From: a virus | Reading direction: 5' to 3' (one strand) | Length of the DNA: 28,292 nucleotides | IMG/VR virus record: IMGVR_UViG_3300042515_002341 | Span: 1-28,292 of that record | In this document: piece by piece, positions 7,783-14,616 of the stretch | How positions within the stretch are numbered: the first letter of the stretch is position 1 | Layout: the number at the start of each line of letters is the position of its first letter | Translations under genes and position numbers: made by a program | Notes under the pieces: generated by a model | What the model saw: only the letters and a program-made list of their open reading frames with translations | Databases searched by the model: none | What the model was told of the DNA's origin: nothing

Positions 7783-8115
7783 CTACCTGGAGTGCCCTTC
7801 TGGCTGCAATGGCTTCAGGAGTCCAGCCATTTGCTCAGCGCGGGTCTTCTTGGAGTGGCATGGCAGGCATAGGGTCTGGAGATTTTCATCCGAATCATCC
7901 CCTCCTATGGCCTTGGGTTTCTTGTGATCACACTGGGCCTCCCCTGGCATGGAGCAGACCCTCCCGCAGTGCTGACACTGCCAGTTGTCCCTCACCAGGA
8001 TCCTCTTCCTGGTGGCGGCCCAGTATTTCTTCCCGCCATAGGCCACATGGAATTCAGGCCCAGGCCTGTGCTTCCTGGGCCTCTTGGGGCGGAAGAACTT
8101 GAATCTCTCAGGCAT
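7783..8115 (-). CDS. HNH endonuclease next to the terminase
   Basis: A 110-residue protein with a complete HNH zinc-finger nuclease: CQHC near residues 63-66, then CDHKKP, an asparagine in ENLQTLC and a final CLPCHSKKT. The start ATG at 8115 overlaps the previous gene's stop by 8 bases. A basic N-terminus rich in RPKRPRK would bind DNA. HNH proteins beside terS/terL in HK97-like and cos phages cooperate with the terminase in cutting the packaging site, and this position fits that role. A free-standing homing nuclease is the alternative. A weak hairpin (CCCGA/TCGGG) begins at its stop codon. Confidence 0.88.
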   Translation of the reverse strand: MPERFKFFRPKRPRKHRPGPEFHVAYGGKKYWAATRKRILVRDNWQCQHCGRVCSMPGEAQCDHKKPKAIGGDDSDENLQTLCLPCHSKKTRAEQMAGLLKPLQPEGHSR

Positions 8116-8365
8116 AGAGCGACTGGAGCACTTCGCCCGGGTTCTCGCCCAGGATCTCGCGAACTCTGGCCTCGATCTGGGCCTGGGTGTAGTCGCCCGC
8201 TGCCTCATAAGAGGCCCCAGACCAGAGCACGAGAGGTCTGGTGAACCCCAGGAACCGAACTAGGCACACCCGCCTCGCCATGTTGTCGATGACGGTGAGG
8301 TCGAGTTCCGAAAACGTGGCCTGATCTTCGCCTCGCAGGACCGTCACTGGGCTTTCAAGATTCAT
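8108..8365 (-). CDS. Small tail-module protein, paralogue of 21755..22042
   Basis: An 85-residue protein starting at ATG 8365. It shares a clear pattern with the protein at 21755-22042: FSELDLTVIDN near the start, then RPLVLWSGASYEAAGDYTQA, then QIEARVREILG. Both copies sit at comparable places in the two tail modules. The family function is not known to me. A short beta-rich half precedes a helical half, which might suit an adaptor or assembly factor. The ATG lies 10 bases after the preceding stop. Confidence 0.75.
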   Translation of the reverse strand: MNLESPVTVLRGEDQATFSELDLTVIDNMARRVCLVRFLGFTRPLVLWSGASYEAAGDYTQAQIEARVREILGENPGEVLQSLYA

Positions 8366-8375
8366 TCGTAAGATC

Positions 8376-9149
8376 CTATTCGTAGCTGTACACGGAAATG
8401 CCGGCCGAGTAGGCGACCACGCTGGCGAAAGTTGCCTTCACCCTATAGAGGTTCGACACGCTGCCAGCAAACGACGTATATGCGCCGGTGGCTCCGCTGA
8501 TGTTGCTCCAGGAGACGCCCCCATTGGTGCTCTGTTGCCACTGGAAGCTGGCTTCATAGCTCTCCCCGTACTCCGTACCAACGCAGTCATAAGAGACCAC
8601 GCTCAGGTAGATGCTGCCGCCAGAATAGCTTTCTGCGGTGATGGAAATGTTGGAGATCGTCACGGTGTCGAATCGGAGAAACCCGGGCGACGAACGGAAC
8701 TGCTTCAGGCCGGCGTTGACCACGAGCCTGTACTGGTCGCCATCCTCGTCGATCGTCTGCCCTGGAAGGACCAGCGACGCGGAGCTTTCACCTGGGACAG
8801 CCGCCCAGGAGGTTCCGCCATTGGTTGACCGCTCCCAGGAGTAGGAGACGGACCCGTATGAGGACGTCACGGTCGGCGAGAAGCTTGCTTCTCCGGAGAC
8901 CGTGGCATCAGAGTAGTTCATCTCTGGATACGGGTAGTAGTTGGCCGTAGGCCATGAAATCGACACGTCTCCGGCTGGCCATGTCGAGCCAGATCCGGGT
9001 GGCTGGTACCCTCCGTAATAGTCGTCGTAATAGGCGCCGAGGTAGCCCTTCCTGGCCAGAAAAACTTCACCGAGCCCCCAGGAGCCCTTCGCCGCCGTCC
9101 CGTTCGGGAGCGTGCTCTTGCCGATCCACCCTCCGATCCGGCCTCGCAT
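8376..9149 (-). CDS. Tail protein with two Ig-like domains
   Basis: A 257-residue protein starting at ATG 9149, which overlaps the previous stop by one base (TAATG). The N-terminus (KGSWGLGEVFLARKG) follows a pattern common at the start of phage tail proteins. Tyrosine- and glycine-rich residues come next, then two Ig-like repeats recognisable by W.RSTNGGTSW and W.QSTNGGVSW. Such domains decorate tails and capsids and can bind cell-surface sugars. It is followed by the paralogous 85-residue gene. Structural assignment is good; the exact place on the virion is inference. Confidence 0.75.
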   Translation of the reverse strand: MRGRIGGWIGKSTLPNGTAAKGSWGLGEVFLARKGYLGAYYDDYYGGYQPPGSGSTWPAGDVSISWPTANYYPYPEMNYSDATVSGEASFSPTVTSSYGSVSYSWERSTNGGTSWAAVPGESSASLVLPGQTIDEDGDQYRLVVNAGLKQFRSSPGFLRFDTVTISNISITAESYSGGSIYLSVVSYDCVGTEYGESYEASFQWQQSTNGGVSWSNISGATGAYTSFAGSVSNLYRVKATFASVVAYSAGISVYSYE

Positions 9150-9505
9150 TACGAGAGTTCCTCGTAAGAGCACACGGCCGAGAGCGACGCCGTCGCACTG
9201 GCAACGACCCGGAGCGAGTCGCCCTCGACGAGGTAGACCGGGCTGTCCTTGGACAGCACGGCCAGCGTGGCGTTGGACGGCACGCTCACGGCGTTGGCGA
9301 TCTTGTAGGCCGTGCCCGACCTGAACAGGTCCACGGTCACGTCGACGTTTCCGGTCGTCGTGTTGGCCAGGAGCAGGGAGTTGACCTTCAGGATCTTCCC
9401 GCTGGCCGTGGAGTTGCTCACGATCGCCACCGAGGACGTTCCGGCCGCGAGCACGCCCGTGCCGCCGTAAATGCTTCCCGCTGTCGCAAGGTTGGGATTC
9501 GCCAT
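9149..9505 (-). CDS. Small beta-rich structural protein (SYEE-type)
   Basis: A 118-residue protein beginning MANPNLATAGSIYGGTGVLA and ending CSYEELS. The features SIYGGT, LKVNSLLLAN, YLVEGDSLRV and the terminal SYEE recur in a widespread small phage family found among tail genes of marine and environmental phages (recognised from memory). It is beta-rich throughout and has no signal peptide. It lies one base after the repeat fibre and overlaps the Ig-like gene by one base, so the three are probably co-translated. The gene at 24032-24310 looks like a distant relative. Confidence 0.7.
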   Translation of the reverse strand: MANPNLATAGSIYGGTGVLAAGTSSVAIVSNSTASGKILKVNSLLLANTTTGNVDVTVDLFRSGTAYKIANAVSVPSNATLAVLSKDSPVYLVEGDSLRVVASATASLSAVCSYEELS

Positions 9506-9506
9506 G

Positions 9507-10958
9507 TCAAGACAACGCTATGAGCGCTCCTATGGATATGCCTCCGGACGCACCCGGCGGGCCGGCCGCACCGGTGATCGAGGCAAGTGAAACGATGTTC
9601 GTCCAGGCAGTGGTCCCGGCGTACCTCCACTGGATGTACCCGTCTCCGGACCTCAACTCGACCTCTCGCCCACTGGCCCCATTTTGCCCACGGAACTGGC
9701 CGACGTCGGTCCACTGGTTCACGCCGTTGGAGATGTGCAAATTCCCGGTGTCATTCGCAACGTAGGCCGTATTCTGCGATACGCTCCCGGCCGCCGGCAG
9801 CGAGATTGCACTCGAAACACTCCCGGCGACCTGCACGCTGGCGCCCGGGTCTCCGCGAGGGATGGTGAGGTTTAGCTCTTGGTTCGGCGAGGTGCCCGTG
9901 ATGCTGGCCGTGGCCGTGGAACCAGCGGCGCCCGTCACCACAAAGCCGATCGAGAGCTTGTTCGCTGGCCCCGGAGTCCCGGCAAGAGTCGAGATTCCGA
10001 CGATGTCGGACGTGGAGTGCGTGTGCGAAACGGCCGCCGCCGTGAGGTCGGTCAGGGTCAGGACGACGTTCCCTGACCTGCCCTGGACTGACTGGACGGG
10101 AGAAATAGCGGACACAGCCGCCGTGAACCCCGAGATGTCAGTCGTCGAGTGCCCGTGAGTCAGGGCTGCCGCCGTGAGGTCCGCGAGAGTCAGGACCACG
10201 TTCCCGGTCCGCCCCTGAACCGACTGGATCGGCGAGATCGACGCCACGGCGGCCGTGAATTCCACGATATTGGCCGTCGAGTGCGTGTGAGTCTGGGCTG
10301 CGGCTGTGAGGTCCGTGAGAGTCAGGACAACGCTTCCGGACCTTCCCTGGACCGACTGCACGGGGGAAATGGCGGACACGGCCGCAGAGAAACCCGAGAC
10401 CTCGGTGGTGGAGTGCGTGTGGGCCTGGGCCGCTGCGGTCAGGTCGGCGAGGGTCAGGACGACGCTCCCCGATCGACCCTGCACGGACTGCACGGGCGAG
10501 ATCGCCGACACGGCGGCCGTGAATCCCACGATATTGGCCGTCGAGTGCGTGTGAGTCTGGGCCGCCGCCGTGAGGTCGACCAGGGACAGGACCACGTTCC
10601 CGGTCCGTCCCTGAACAGACTGGATTGGCGAGATGGCCGCCACCGCCGCCGTGAAACCCGAGACTTCGGTGGTCGAGTGCGTGTGAGTCTGGGCTGCCGC
10701 AGTGAGGTCCGTGAGGGTCAGGACCACGCTTCCGGTCCTGCCCTGGACAGACTGGACTGGCACGCTGGGCCCGATGATCGAAAACACGCCTCCTGTCGTG
10801 GAGACGGTCATGTTGGCCCCGGCCACGATCGGGTTGACCCCGATCACGGTCGTGGCGGTCCCGCTCACGATGGCAGCCGGGCCGATCCCCGCCCCGACAG
10901 TCAGGCTGACGGGAGTTCCTCCGGTGCCGTTCGACACTGTGACGTTGATGTCCGCCAT
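9507..10958 (-). CDS. Tail fibre with six 44-residue repeats
   Basis: A 483-residue fibre. ATG 10958 has GGGGA at 6 bases; an overlapping GTG at 10961 is less well placed. After about 65 residues come six repeats of 44 residues with the core VQSVQGRTGSVVLTLTDLTA followed by an HTH.STT/STA segment. The C-terminal part has GPAN and collagen-like GPPGASG turns and ends in IGALIALS. QSVQGRTG repeats are typical of trimeric phage fibres, and regular HxH pairs in such shafts can hold metal ions. It follows a BppU-like gene, as does the larger fibre at 18741-21437. Confidence 0.85.
   Translation of the reverse strand: MADINVTVSNGTGGTPVSLTVGAGIGPAAIVSGTATTVIGVNPIVAGANMTVSTTGGVFSIIGPSVPVQSVQGRTGSVVLTLTDLTAAAQTHTHSTTEVSGFTAAVAAISPIQSVQGRTGNVVLSLVDLTAAAQTHTHSTANIVGFTAAVSAISPVQSVQGRSGSVVLTLADLTAAAQAHTHSTTEVSGFSAAVSAISPVQSVQGRSGSVVLTLTDLTAAAQTHTHSTANIVEFTAAVASISPIQSVQGRTGNVVLTLADLTAAALTHGHSTTDISGFTAAVSAISPVQSVQGRSGNVVLTLTDLTAAAVSHTHSTSDIVGISTLAGTPGPANKLSIGFVVTGAAGSTATASITGTSPNQELNLTIPRGDPGASVQVAGSVSSAISLPAAGSVSQNTAYVANDTGNLHISNGVNQWTDVGQFRGQNGASGREVELRSGDGYIQWRYAGTTAWTNIVSLASITGAAGPPGASGGISIGALIALS
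9993..10757 (-). repeat. 132-bp tandem repeats in the fibre gene
   Basis: Five full units of 132 bp (44 codons) and a sixth partial unit run head to tail from 10757 down. Units alternate between HSTTEVSGF and HSTANIVGF types, which suggests past duplication of a two-unit block. Such arrays can change shaft length by recombination. Confidence 0.9.
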
Positions 10959-11308
10959 CACGGGTCCCCGATGCTAATAATGCCGGAAAGCACGGTCCTC
11001 GTGACAATGCCGGGGGCGACCCACCTCAGGTACCAGCGATAGCTTTTGGTCAGGTCGAAGGCTGCGGTCTGGTTCTCCTGGAGAGACAGATTCAGCTTTC
11101 CAGACGAGAGATCGACCGGCGTCTGAGTGAATGACATGAGCACGCCGCTGCTGCTGGCGACGCCGTTTCTCACCGACGCAACCTCGTAGATGTCCGCGAT
11201 GAACGAGTAACCTGAAAGGTCCACGTCGAAGTCGAGCAGCATCCCGAATTCGTCCCCACGGACGAATTGCAAGTTGAGTGGCGACGGGACGATCTGATAG
11301 TCGGCCAT
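10958..11308 (-). CDS. BppU-like N-terminal baseplate or fibre adaptor
   Basis: A 116-residue beta-rich protein: LNLQFVRGDEFGMLLDFDVDLSGYSF early, then a LSLQENQTAAFDLTKSYRWYLRW segment. The order (a charged GD near residue 18, a D.DLSGY strand, then S.G...L....T......Y.W) matches the protein at 21434-21751 and the general plan of BppU-type N-terminal domains that join fibres to the baseplate. Its stop overlaps the start of the repeat fibre, supporting a partner role. The family call rests on pattern and context only. Confidence 0.65.
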   Translation of the reverse strand: MADYQIVPSPLNLQFVRGDEFGMLLDFDVDLSGYSFIADIYEVASVRNGVASSSGVLMSFTQTPVDLSSGKLNLSLQENQTAAFDLTKSYRWYLRWVAPGIVTRTVLSGIISIGDP

Positions 11309-11317
11309 GCTTCCAGG

Positions 11318-11656
11318 CTACGATCCTGGGTGGCTTGACCTGAAGTCTCGGAGCCTTTCCCGGTACCGCCGGCAGTCCTCCCGGACCCGTGGATTCCACC
11401 GCTTCGCGTAGCTCAGGAGGTGCCCGAACACGAGGTGGCACGGGTCCGAGCAGAGGGTCACGAGGTTGTCCTCGCGAAGCTCGCCGTCCTTGTCGACGTG
11501 AACTGGGGTGACGTGGTGGACCTGGAGGTCCTTGGTTCGGCCGCAGGCCGCGCAGGCCGGCTCCCGGGCGAGGTGATCCCGGCGGACTCTGGCCCACTGG
11601 CCAGACCGACCGGCCCCGAACAACTGCTCTGCCTGATTCCTGAGCCATCCAAGCAT
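11318..11656 (-). CDS. HNH endonuclease heading the second tail module
   Basis: A 112-residue protein with CAACGRTKDLQVHHVTPVH, then DNLVTLCSDPCHLVFGH: a complete HNH motif with paired cysteines for zinc. The N-terminus (WLRNQAEQLFGAGRSGQWARVRR) is helical and basic. It is not like the terminase-linked HNH in sequence. It lies between accessory genes and a structural module, a typical place for a free-standing homing nuclease that helps spread its neighbourhood. Start ATG 11656 is 9 bases after a small membrane peptide gene. Confidence 0.85.
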   Translation of the reverse strand: MLGWLRNQAEQLFGAGRSGQWARVRRDHLAREPACAACGRTKDLQVHHVTPVHVDKDGELREDNLVTLCSDPCHLVFGHLLSYAKRWNPRVREDCRRYRERLRDFRSSHPGS

Positions 11657-11665
11657 GGTTTCAGG

Positions 11666-11776
11666 CTACGGGAGCCGCTCCGCGTTGCTCCTCCGGATCG
11701 CGGCCGTGGCCGGGAGGGTCACTGCTGCGAACACGGCCACGGCACCGACTGCGAGAAGCAGGATTCCGAGGGTCAC
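11666..11776 (-). CDS. 36-residue single-span membrane peptide
   Basis: A very short frame begins at a GTG whose GTGA overlaps the stop of the upstream gene, the junction type used across this window. It encodes VTLGILLLAVGAVAVFAAVT, a single hydrophobic span, followed by a short basic tail (AAIRRSNAERLP). Third positions are almost all G or C. The topology would suit a small holin-like or membrane-anchoring peptide, but no function can be assigned. Confidence 0.55.
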   Translation of the reverse strand: MTLGILLLAVGAVAVFAAVTLPATAAIRRSNAERLP

Positions 11777-12171
11777 TTGAGGAACTCCTCGAACAGCCTG
11801 CTATAAGGCTGCGTTCCGTTCGCGAGCCAGTGAGTCGTGATCTCAAGCAGGCGGCTGGCGTCCATCCTTGCCAGTTCCCACCCGCTGTCGCCGTCATACC
11901 AGACGATGTCCACGTTCGGGGCCTGCATGAGGCGCATGAGCACGGCCGCGATGTCCGGCCAGGGTCCACGCTCGTAGCCCGGCCCGTAGTGCCGCCAGCC
12001 AGTCCGGACCTCGTGGGTCGGCCTGACTCCGCAGTGTTCTCCGATCGCGTCGGCCAGGAAGTCGTCGTTGTCGCACCTTCGCACGCTCTCGACTCCAGGC
12101 GGAAGTCCGAACTCAATGCTCGGGTCCTGTCCGTCTGTCGTGTGGATGTAGATCAATGCGTCGACGCCCAT
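11773..12171 (-). CDS. Hypothetical protein (MGVDALIYI family)
   Basis: A 132-residue acidic, soluble protein starting MGVDALIYIHTTDGQDPS at an ATGA junction with the upstream gene. The middle has a tryptophan/glycine stretch (TGWRHYGPGYERGPWPDI) and the C-terminal half has VDIVWYDGDSGWEL, then a helix and LANGTQPYSRLFEEFLK. The MG.DALIY opening is one I associate with small uncharacterised phage and bacterial proteins. No catalytic motif is apparent. Confidence 0.75.
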   Translation of the reverse strand: MGVDALIYIHTTDGQDPSIEFGLPPGVESVRRCDNDDFLADAIGEHCGVRPTHEVRTGWRHYGPGYERGPWPDIAAVLMRLMQAPNVDIVWYDGDSGWELARMDASRLLEITTHWLANGTQPYSRLFEEFLK

Positions 12172-12401
12172 CACTTCACCTCCCTGTTGTTCGGCCCCCC
12201 CGGCAGCGGCATCCAGTGGCTCGGTGGCCACAACGCATACCCGTCCTCTCCGATCCAGGCGCAGTAGGTGCTGACGGCGTTGCATCTATGGGCGATGAAC
12301 ACTCGGCGGTCGGAGTGAACGAGGACTCGGTCCTTGATTTCCGGGAGCCGCTCGCCAACGGGGATCCATCGTTGAGCCCGCTCTTCAATCTTGGTCTGCA
12401 T
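12171..12401 (-). CDS. DUF551-type small protein
   Basis: A 76-residue protein with RWIPVGERLPEIKDRVLVHSD at the front and SHWMPLPGGP at the end, the two marks of DUF551 (W.P...LP....VLV ... THWMPLP.PP). These proteins occur widely in phages and prophages and their function is unknown. The gene overlaps the stop of its upstream neighbour by 17 bases and its own stop overlaps the next ATG. It is one of three DUF551-type genes in the accessory block. Confidence 0.8.
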   Translation of the reverse strand: MQTKIEERAQRWIPVGERLPEIKDRVLVHSDRRVFIAHRCNAVSTYCAWIGEDGYALWPPSHWMPLPGGPNNREVK

Positions 12402-12684
12402 CGCCCACTCCCTTGGCGTTCAGCCTTAGTTCGCCGTGTCTGACCCCAAGCTGATAGGCCACGTCCGTGTCCCCATCGATCGCGACCTTCTGGAGTTCCT
12501 GGTACTCGCGGATGCAGATATTCATCGTGTTGATCGCGTCGTCGAGTGTGCCGAGAAGCTCTGCCGCCCGCAGCATCGTCCAGCGGACCTTGGCCGGCAT
12601 CCGGACGATCCGCTCGTCGCTCGCGAACGCCCGGAGCCATCTCGCCACGTCCTCGTGAGGCGCCTGGGCGAAGAAGGGGCTCAT
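12385..12684 (-). CDS. Hypothetical helical protein
   Basis: A 99-residue, mostly helical protein beginning MSPFFAQAPHEDVARWLRAF at an ATGA overlap with the upstream gene. It contains ERIVRMPAKVRWTMLRAAELL, followed by LDDAINTMNICIREYQEL, and a charged C-terminus. There are no cysteine clusters, membrane spans or nucleotide-binding motifs. Function unknown. A start 21 bases earlier is possible but would lose the coupling overlap. Confidence 0.7.
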   Translation of the reverse strand: MSPFFAQAPHEDVARWLRAFASDERIVRMPAKVRWTMLRAAELLGTLDDAINTMNICIREYQELQKVAIDGDTDVAYQLGVRHGELRLNAKGVGDADQD

Positions 12685-12905
12685 GTTTTGAATCTCTGGT
12701 ACCACTCGTCGACAGCCTTTTCGTCGAAGCTCCTCGGGTCCGTCAGTTCGTATCCAGCCGGAAAGTGCCGAAACACGCGGCGAGCCTCCTCGCGGACCTC
12801 TCGCTTGATCCCCTTGATGCCGCCCGGGACGTAGACGTTCGAGAGTCGAACGAGGAACTCCCTCGCCCGCAGAACTGCCTGGGTTCGCTCGTTGGGCATG
12901 GTCAT
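12681..12905 (-). CDS. BPSL0761-type small protein
   Basis: A 74-residue protein starting MTMPNERTQAVLRAREFL and continuing to a VREEARRVFRHFPAGYEL segment. The M.MP.ERT.AV..AREFL start followed by V..EAR...RH.P is the pattern of the small BPSL0761 family found in Burkholderia, related proteobacteria and their phages. The function is unknown. It lies upstream of and coupled to the 99-residue gene. Confidence 0.7.
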   Translation of the reverse strand: MTMPNERTQAVLRAREFLVRLSNVYVPGGIKGIKREVREEARRVFRHFPAGYELTDPRSFDEKAVDEWYQRFKT

Positions 12906-12961
12906 GGAAACGGCAGGATACCCGTATCCGGACTTTCTGGCTAGGCCGCCTCAGTCGAGAT

Positions 12962-13219
12962 TCATTTGACGAGATGATGAAACCGCACGGTCAGGTACGT
13001 CCCAATGAACGCCCCCGAAGCCAGCGGCACGAGGTAAAGCGGGTTCTTTGAGTAGGTGATGACCCCGAACGCCAGGAGCGAGTACAGGACCGTCGAGATC
13101 GCCGCCGCCGCCAGGGCCCGCCGCTTTTCGACCGCGATGATGTACAGGGCGTAGAGGATGTCAACGGCGACGTAGGTGGCGAAGATGAGCCCGGCTGTGG
13201 AAAGGGAGAAGTCGTTCAT
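12962..13219 (-). CDS. Small integral membrane protein, three spans
   Basis: An 85-residue hydrophobic protein with probable spans at about 8-28 (LIFATYVAVDILYALYIIAV), 34-54 (ALAAAAISTVLYSLLAFGVI) and 60-80 (LYLVPLASGAFIGTYLTV), split by a basic EKRR loop that should face the cytoplasm. Such proteins occur in phage accessory regions. The A.GAFIGT.L pattern is one I have seen there, without known function. A GGAAG sequence precedes the ATG. Holin activity is possible but not supported by position next to a lysin. Confidence 0.75.
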   Translation of the reverse strand: MNDFSLSTAGLIFATYVAVDILYALYIIAVEKRRALAAAAISTVLYSLLAFGVITYSKNPLYLVPLASGAFIGTYLTVRFHHLVK

Positions 13220-13235
13220 TTTGTCTTCCGTGTTC

Positions 13236-13502
13236 TCAGTCCCGGTACTTCGCCTTGAGCACCTTTAGCACCTTGTCGGCTGTGGTGTGCCCGGCCGCCA
13301 CCATCTCCAGTCCGCCAAGCAGAAACCCGCTTTGTTCTGCGTACTCGCCCATCATCTTGACCGCATGGTGCGCCGCCTCACTATGCCGCTTCAGCAACGC
13401 CCGAAGGGCGACGATCTCGTCGCGTGCATCGTGCAGAGTCTCGTCTGCGTCGGCAGCATCCTCGTCCTCAAGCCAGCGGTTGATGCGAGCCACAACGTCC
13501 AT
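13236..13502 (-). CDS. Hypothetical helical protein, paralogue of 15419..15775
   Basis: An 88-residue helical protein. I chose ATG 13502, which has GGGAG at 7 bases; a GTG at 13550 would add 16 residues encoded by a short repeat (SAASSGSHG). From DVVARINRWLED through DARDEIVALRALL, HHAVKMMGEYAEQSGFLLGG and LEMVAAGHTTADKV it parallels the protein at 15419-15775 segment by segment. Function unknown; the spacing of hydrophobic residues suggests a coiled coil. Confidence 0.65.
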   Translation of the reverse strand: MDVVARINRWLEDEDAADADETLHDARDEIVALRALLKRHSEAAHHAVKMMGEYAEQSGFLLGGLEMVAAGHTTADKVLKVLKAKYRD

Positions 13503-13679
13503 TTCAAATCTCCCATGAGAACCACTCGATGCAGCGGACACCTCATTCACCTCGTCTCAAGCGGCGGCGTTACCTCGCTGCGTAACGTCCGCACGTTGCG
13601 CCTAGCGGCCGCGCGGCGCAAATCGCCGGAGTGTTATCCGACAGGGGGAGATTATCCAGGTCCGTAGAAACACTGGTTC
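13503..13679. other. Intergenic region with repeat copy and two tandem hairpins
   Basis: These 177 bases carry one copy of the GAACCAnnnGATGCA repeat (13517-13539) and two neighbouring hairpins. The first pairs GCGGCGTTAC with GTAACGTCCGC near 13564-13591. The second pairs TTGCGCC with GGCGCAA near 13596-13622 around a NotI-type GCGGCCGC. Neither is followed by a T run, so they are not ordinary terminators. No gene is evident. Confidence 0.5.
13517..13539 (-). repeat. GAACCAnnnGATGCA repeat, copy 1
   Basis: Plus-strand GAACCACTCGATGCAGCGGAC lies upstream of the ATG chosen for the 88-residue gene. It is followed by an extension (ACCTCATTCACCTCGT) that is shared in large part with copy 3. Confidence 0.7.
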
Positions 13680-13967
13680 TCACTTCGTCCGTTGCCACAG
13701 CCCTTGCATGATTCTGGCGATCCTCTCGCACTCCGGGTCGCCGTCGTTCTCGGCATACGCCTCCGCGACAGTCCAAATCGCCTCCCGCTCCGCGTCGGTG
13801 AGCCGCAGCCGCTCGATCTCGGCCGCCGCCTCGTCCAGCATCTCTCCCGGCGTTGGGTAGCCGCGCTCGTCCCTCCAACTGCGGAGGCGCGCAACCATGC
13901 CATCCCCGTGAGAACCATCGGATGCAGGAGACGGCTCGGCACCGCCCTGCGTGTTGTCATCGCTCAT
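13680..13967 (-). CDS. Hypothetical accessory protein with repeat-encoded N-terminus
   Basis: A 95-residue protein starting at ATG 13967, with AGGAG 8 bases upstream. Residues 1-21 (MSDDNTQGGAEPSPASDGSH) come from the shared repeat and resemble the starts of the genes at 14346 and 14617. The body has MVARLRSWRDE, EMLDEAAAEIERLRLTDAER and a QGLWQRTK end, matching the helical pattern and R-T-K tail of its neighbours. Function unknown. A second start at MVARL (13898) would leave the repeat outside the gene. Confidence 0.65.
   Translation of the reverse strand: MSDDNTQGGAEPSPASDGSHGDGMVARLRSWRDERGYPTPGEMLDEAAAEIERLRLTDAEREAIWTVAEAYAENDGDPECERIARIMQGLWQRTK
13911..13932 (-). repeat. GAACCAnnnGATGCA repeat, copy 2
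   Basis: Plus-strand GAACCATCGGATGCAGGAGAC encodes SPASDGS on the minus strand inside the 95-residue gene. The flanking sequence through the ATG and its ribosome-binding site (to about 13995) is nearly the same as around copy 4. Confidence 0.75.
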
Positions 13968-13995
13968 AGTTCGCCGCTCCTGATCCTTCACGTTC

Positions 13996-14301
13996 TCAGC
14001 CTAGTCGTTCCAGTAGGCCACCCAACGCAGCCTCTAGCCGCGTGTCGTGCATCTCTCGCGCCACTGCCGCCGCCCTTCGGATCGCCTTCAACTCCTCGTC
14101 TTCCAGCATCGGCTTGCGATACAGCGGAACAATGTCGTCCACGCCGTACGCATTCATCACGCACATTTCGATTGCGAGTTCGTTCCGCTTGAAGATTGCC
14201 GCATCGCCAAACGGGTAGCCAAAGGCAGGCGACCAGACCGCCCACGCCACCGGCTGAGAACCACGCGATGCAGCGGACATCTCATCAACCTCGTCACTCA
14301 T
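13996..14301 (-). CDS. Hypothetical accessory protein (PVAWAV / VPLYR type)
   Basis: A 101-residue protein starting at ATG 14301 with CAGGAG 5 bases upstream. The repeat encodes MSDEVDEMSAASRGS. Then come QPVAWAVWSPAFG, a central helix and DDIVPLYRKPMLEDEELKAI, ending in GLLERLG. The PVAWAV...VPLYR order is a common plan of small phage proteins and is shared with the gene at 14617-14955. The function is unknown. Confidence 0.7.
   Translation of the reverse strand: MSDEVDEMSAASRGSQPVAWAVWSPAFGYPFGDAAIFKRNELAIEMCVMNAYGVDDIVPLYRKPMLEDEELKAIRRAAAVAREMHDTRLEAALGGLLERLG
14256..14278 (-). repeat. GAACCAnnnGATGCA repeat, copy 3
   Basis: Plus-strand GAACCACGCGATGCAGCGGAC encodes SAASRGS near the start of the 101-residue gene. 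It is closest to copy 1. Confidence 0.75.
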
Positions 14302-14345
14302 GGTTGCTCCTGTGTTCGATGCCGCTGATCGCTGGCGTTCTGTGG

Positions 14346-14588
14346 CTACTTGCTCGTCTCGGGCGGCGGCGGCATCGGCATCCAGTGAGTCGGCCCGTTC
14401 GCCAGCACGCCGCCGTAAAGCGTATCCACCCACTGGCCGTCGCGGCGGAACCCGTACTCCGCACGCTTGCCGTAGGCAAAGACGAGCACTCCTTCTGGCG
14501 GAAGTCGATCGCTTGACGAAATCCACGCCGCAGAACCAGCGGATGCAAGAGACGGCTCGGCCGCGTCTCGCGTGTTGTCATTGCTCAT
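14346..14588 (-). CDS. DUF551-type protein with repeat-encoded N-terminus
   Basis: An 80-residue protein from ATG 14588. Residues 1-20 (MSNDNTRDAAEPSLASAGSA) derive from the shared repeat. The remainder is a complete DUF551 unit: WISSSDRLPPEGVLVFAYGK, a GQWVDTLYGG strand and THWMPMPPPPETSK. The end is almost identical at DNA level to that of the 14986-15237 gene. The ribosome-binding site is weak (CACGAG where the copy at 13967 has CAGGAG). Function unknown. Confidence 0.75.
   Translation of the reverse strand: MSNDNTRDAAEPSLASAGSAAWISSSDRLPPEGVLVFAYGKRAEYGFRRDGQWVDTLYGGVLANGPTHWMPMPPPPETSK
14532..14553 (-). repeat. GAACCAnnnGATGCA repeat, copy 4
   Basis: Plus-strand GAACCAGCGGATGCAAGAGAC encodes SLASAGS in the 80-residue DUF551 gene. 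The similarity to copy 2 extends through AGTTCGCCGCTC and into TTCTCACTTCGTCCGTT of the next gene. Confidence 0.75.
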
Positions 14589-14616
14589 AGTTCGCCGCTC
14601 GTGATCCTTGTCGTTC

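Noticed and set aside
7671-8102. A plus-strand frame across the gap and HNH gene
   Set aside because: Mostly antisense to the HNH gene, no ribosome-binding site and no recognisable protein.
9993-10757. CRISPR-like regular repeats
   Set aside because: Units are 132 bp, contiguous and coding, without spacers; they are fibre protein repeats.
13503-13679. Integron attC site
   Set aside because: Stem-loops and a boundary repeat are present, but the conserved RYYYAAC and GTTRRRY cores are not found in the right places.
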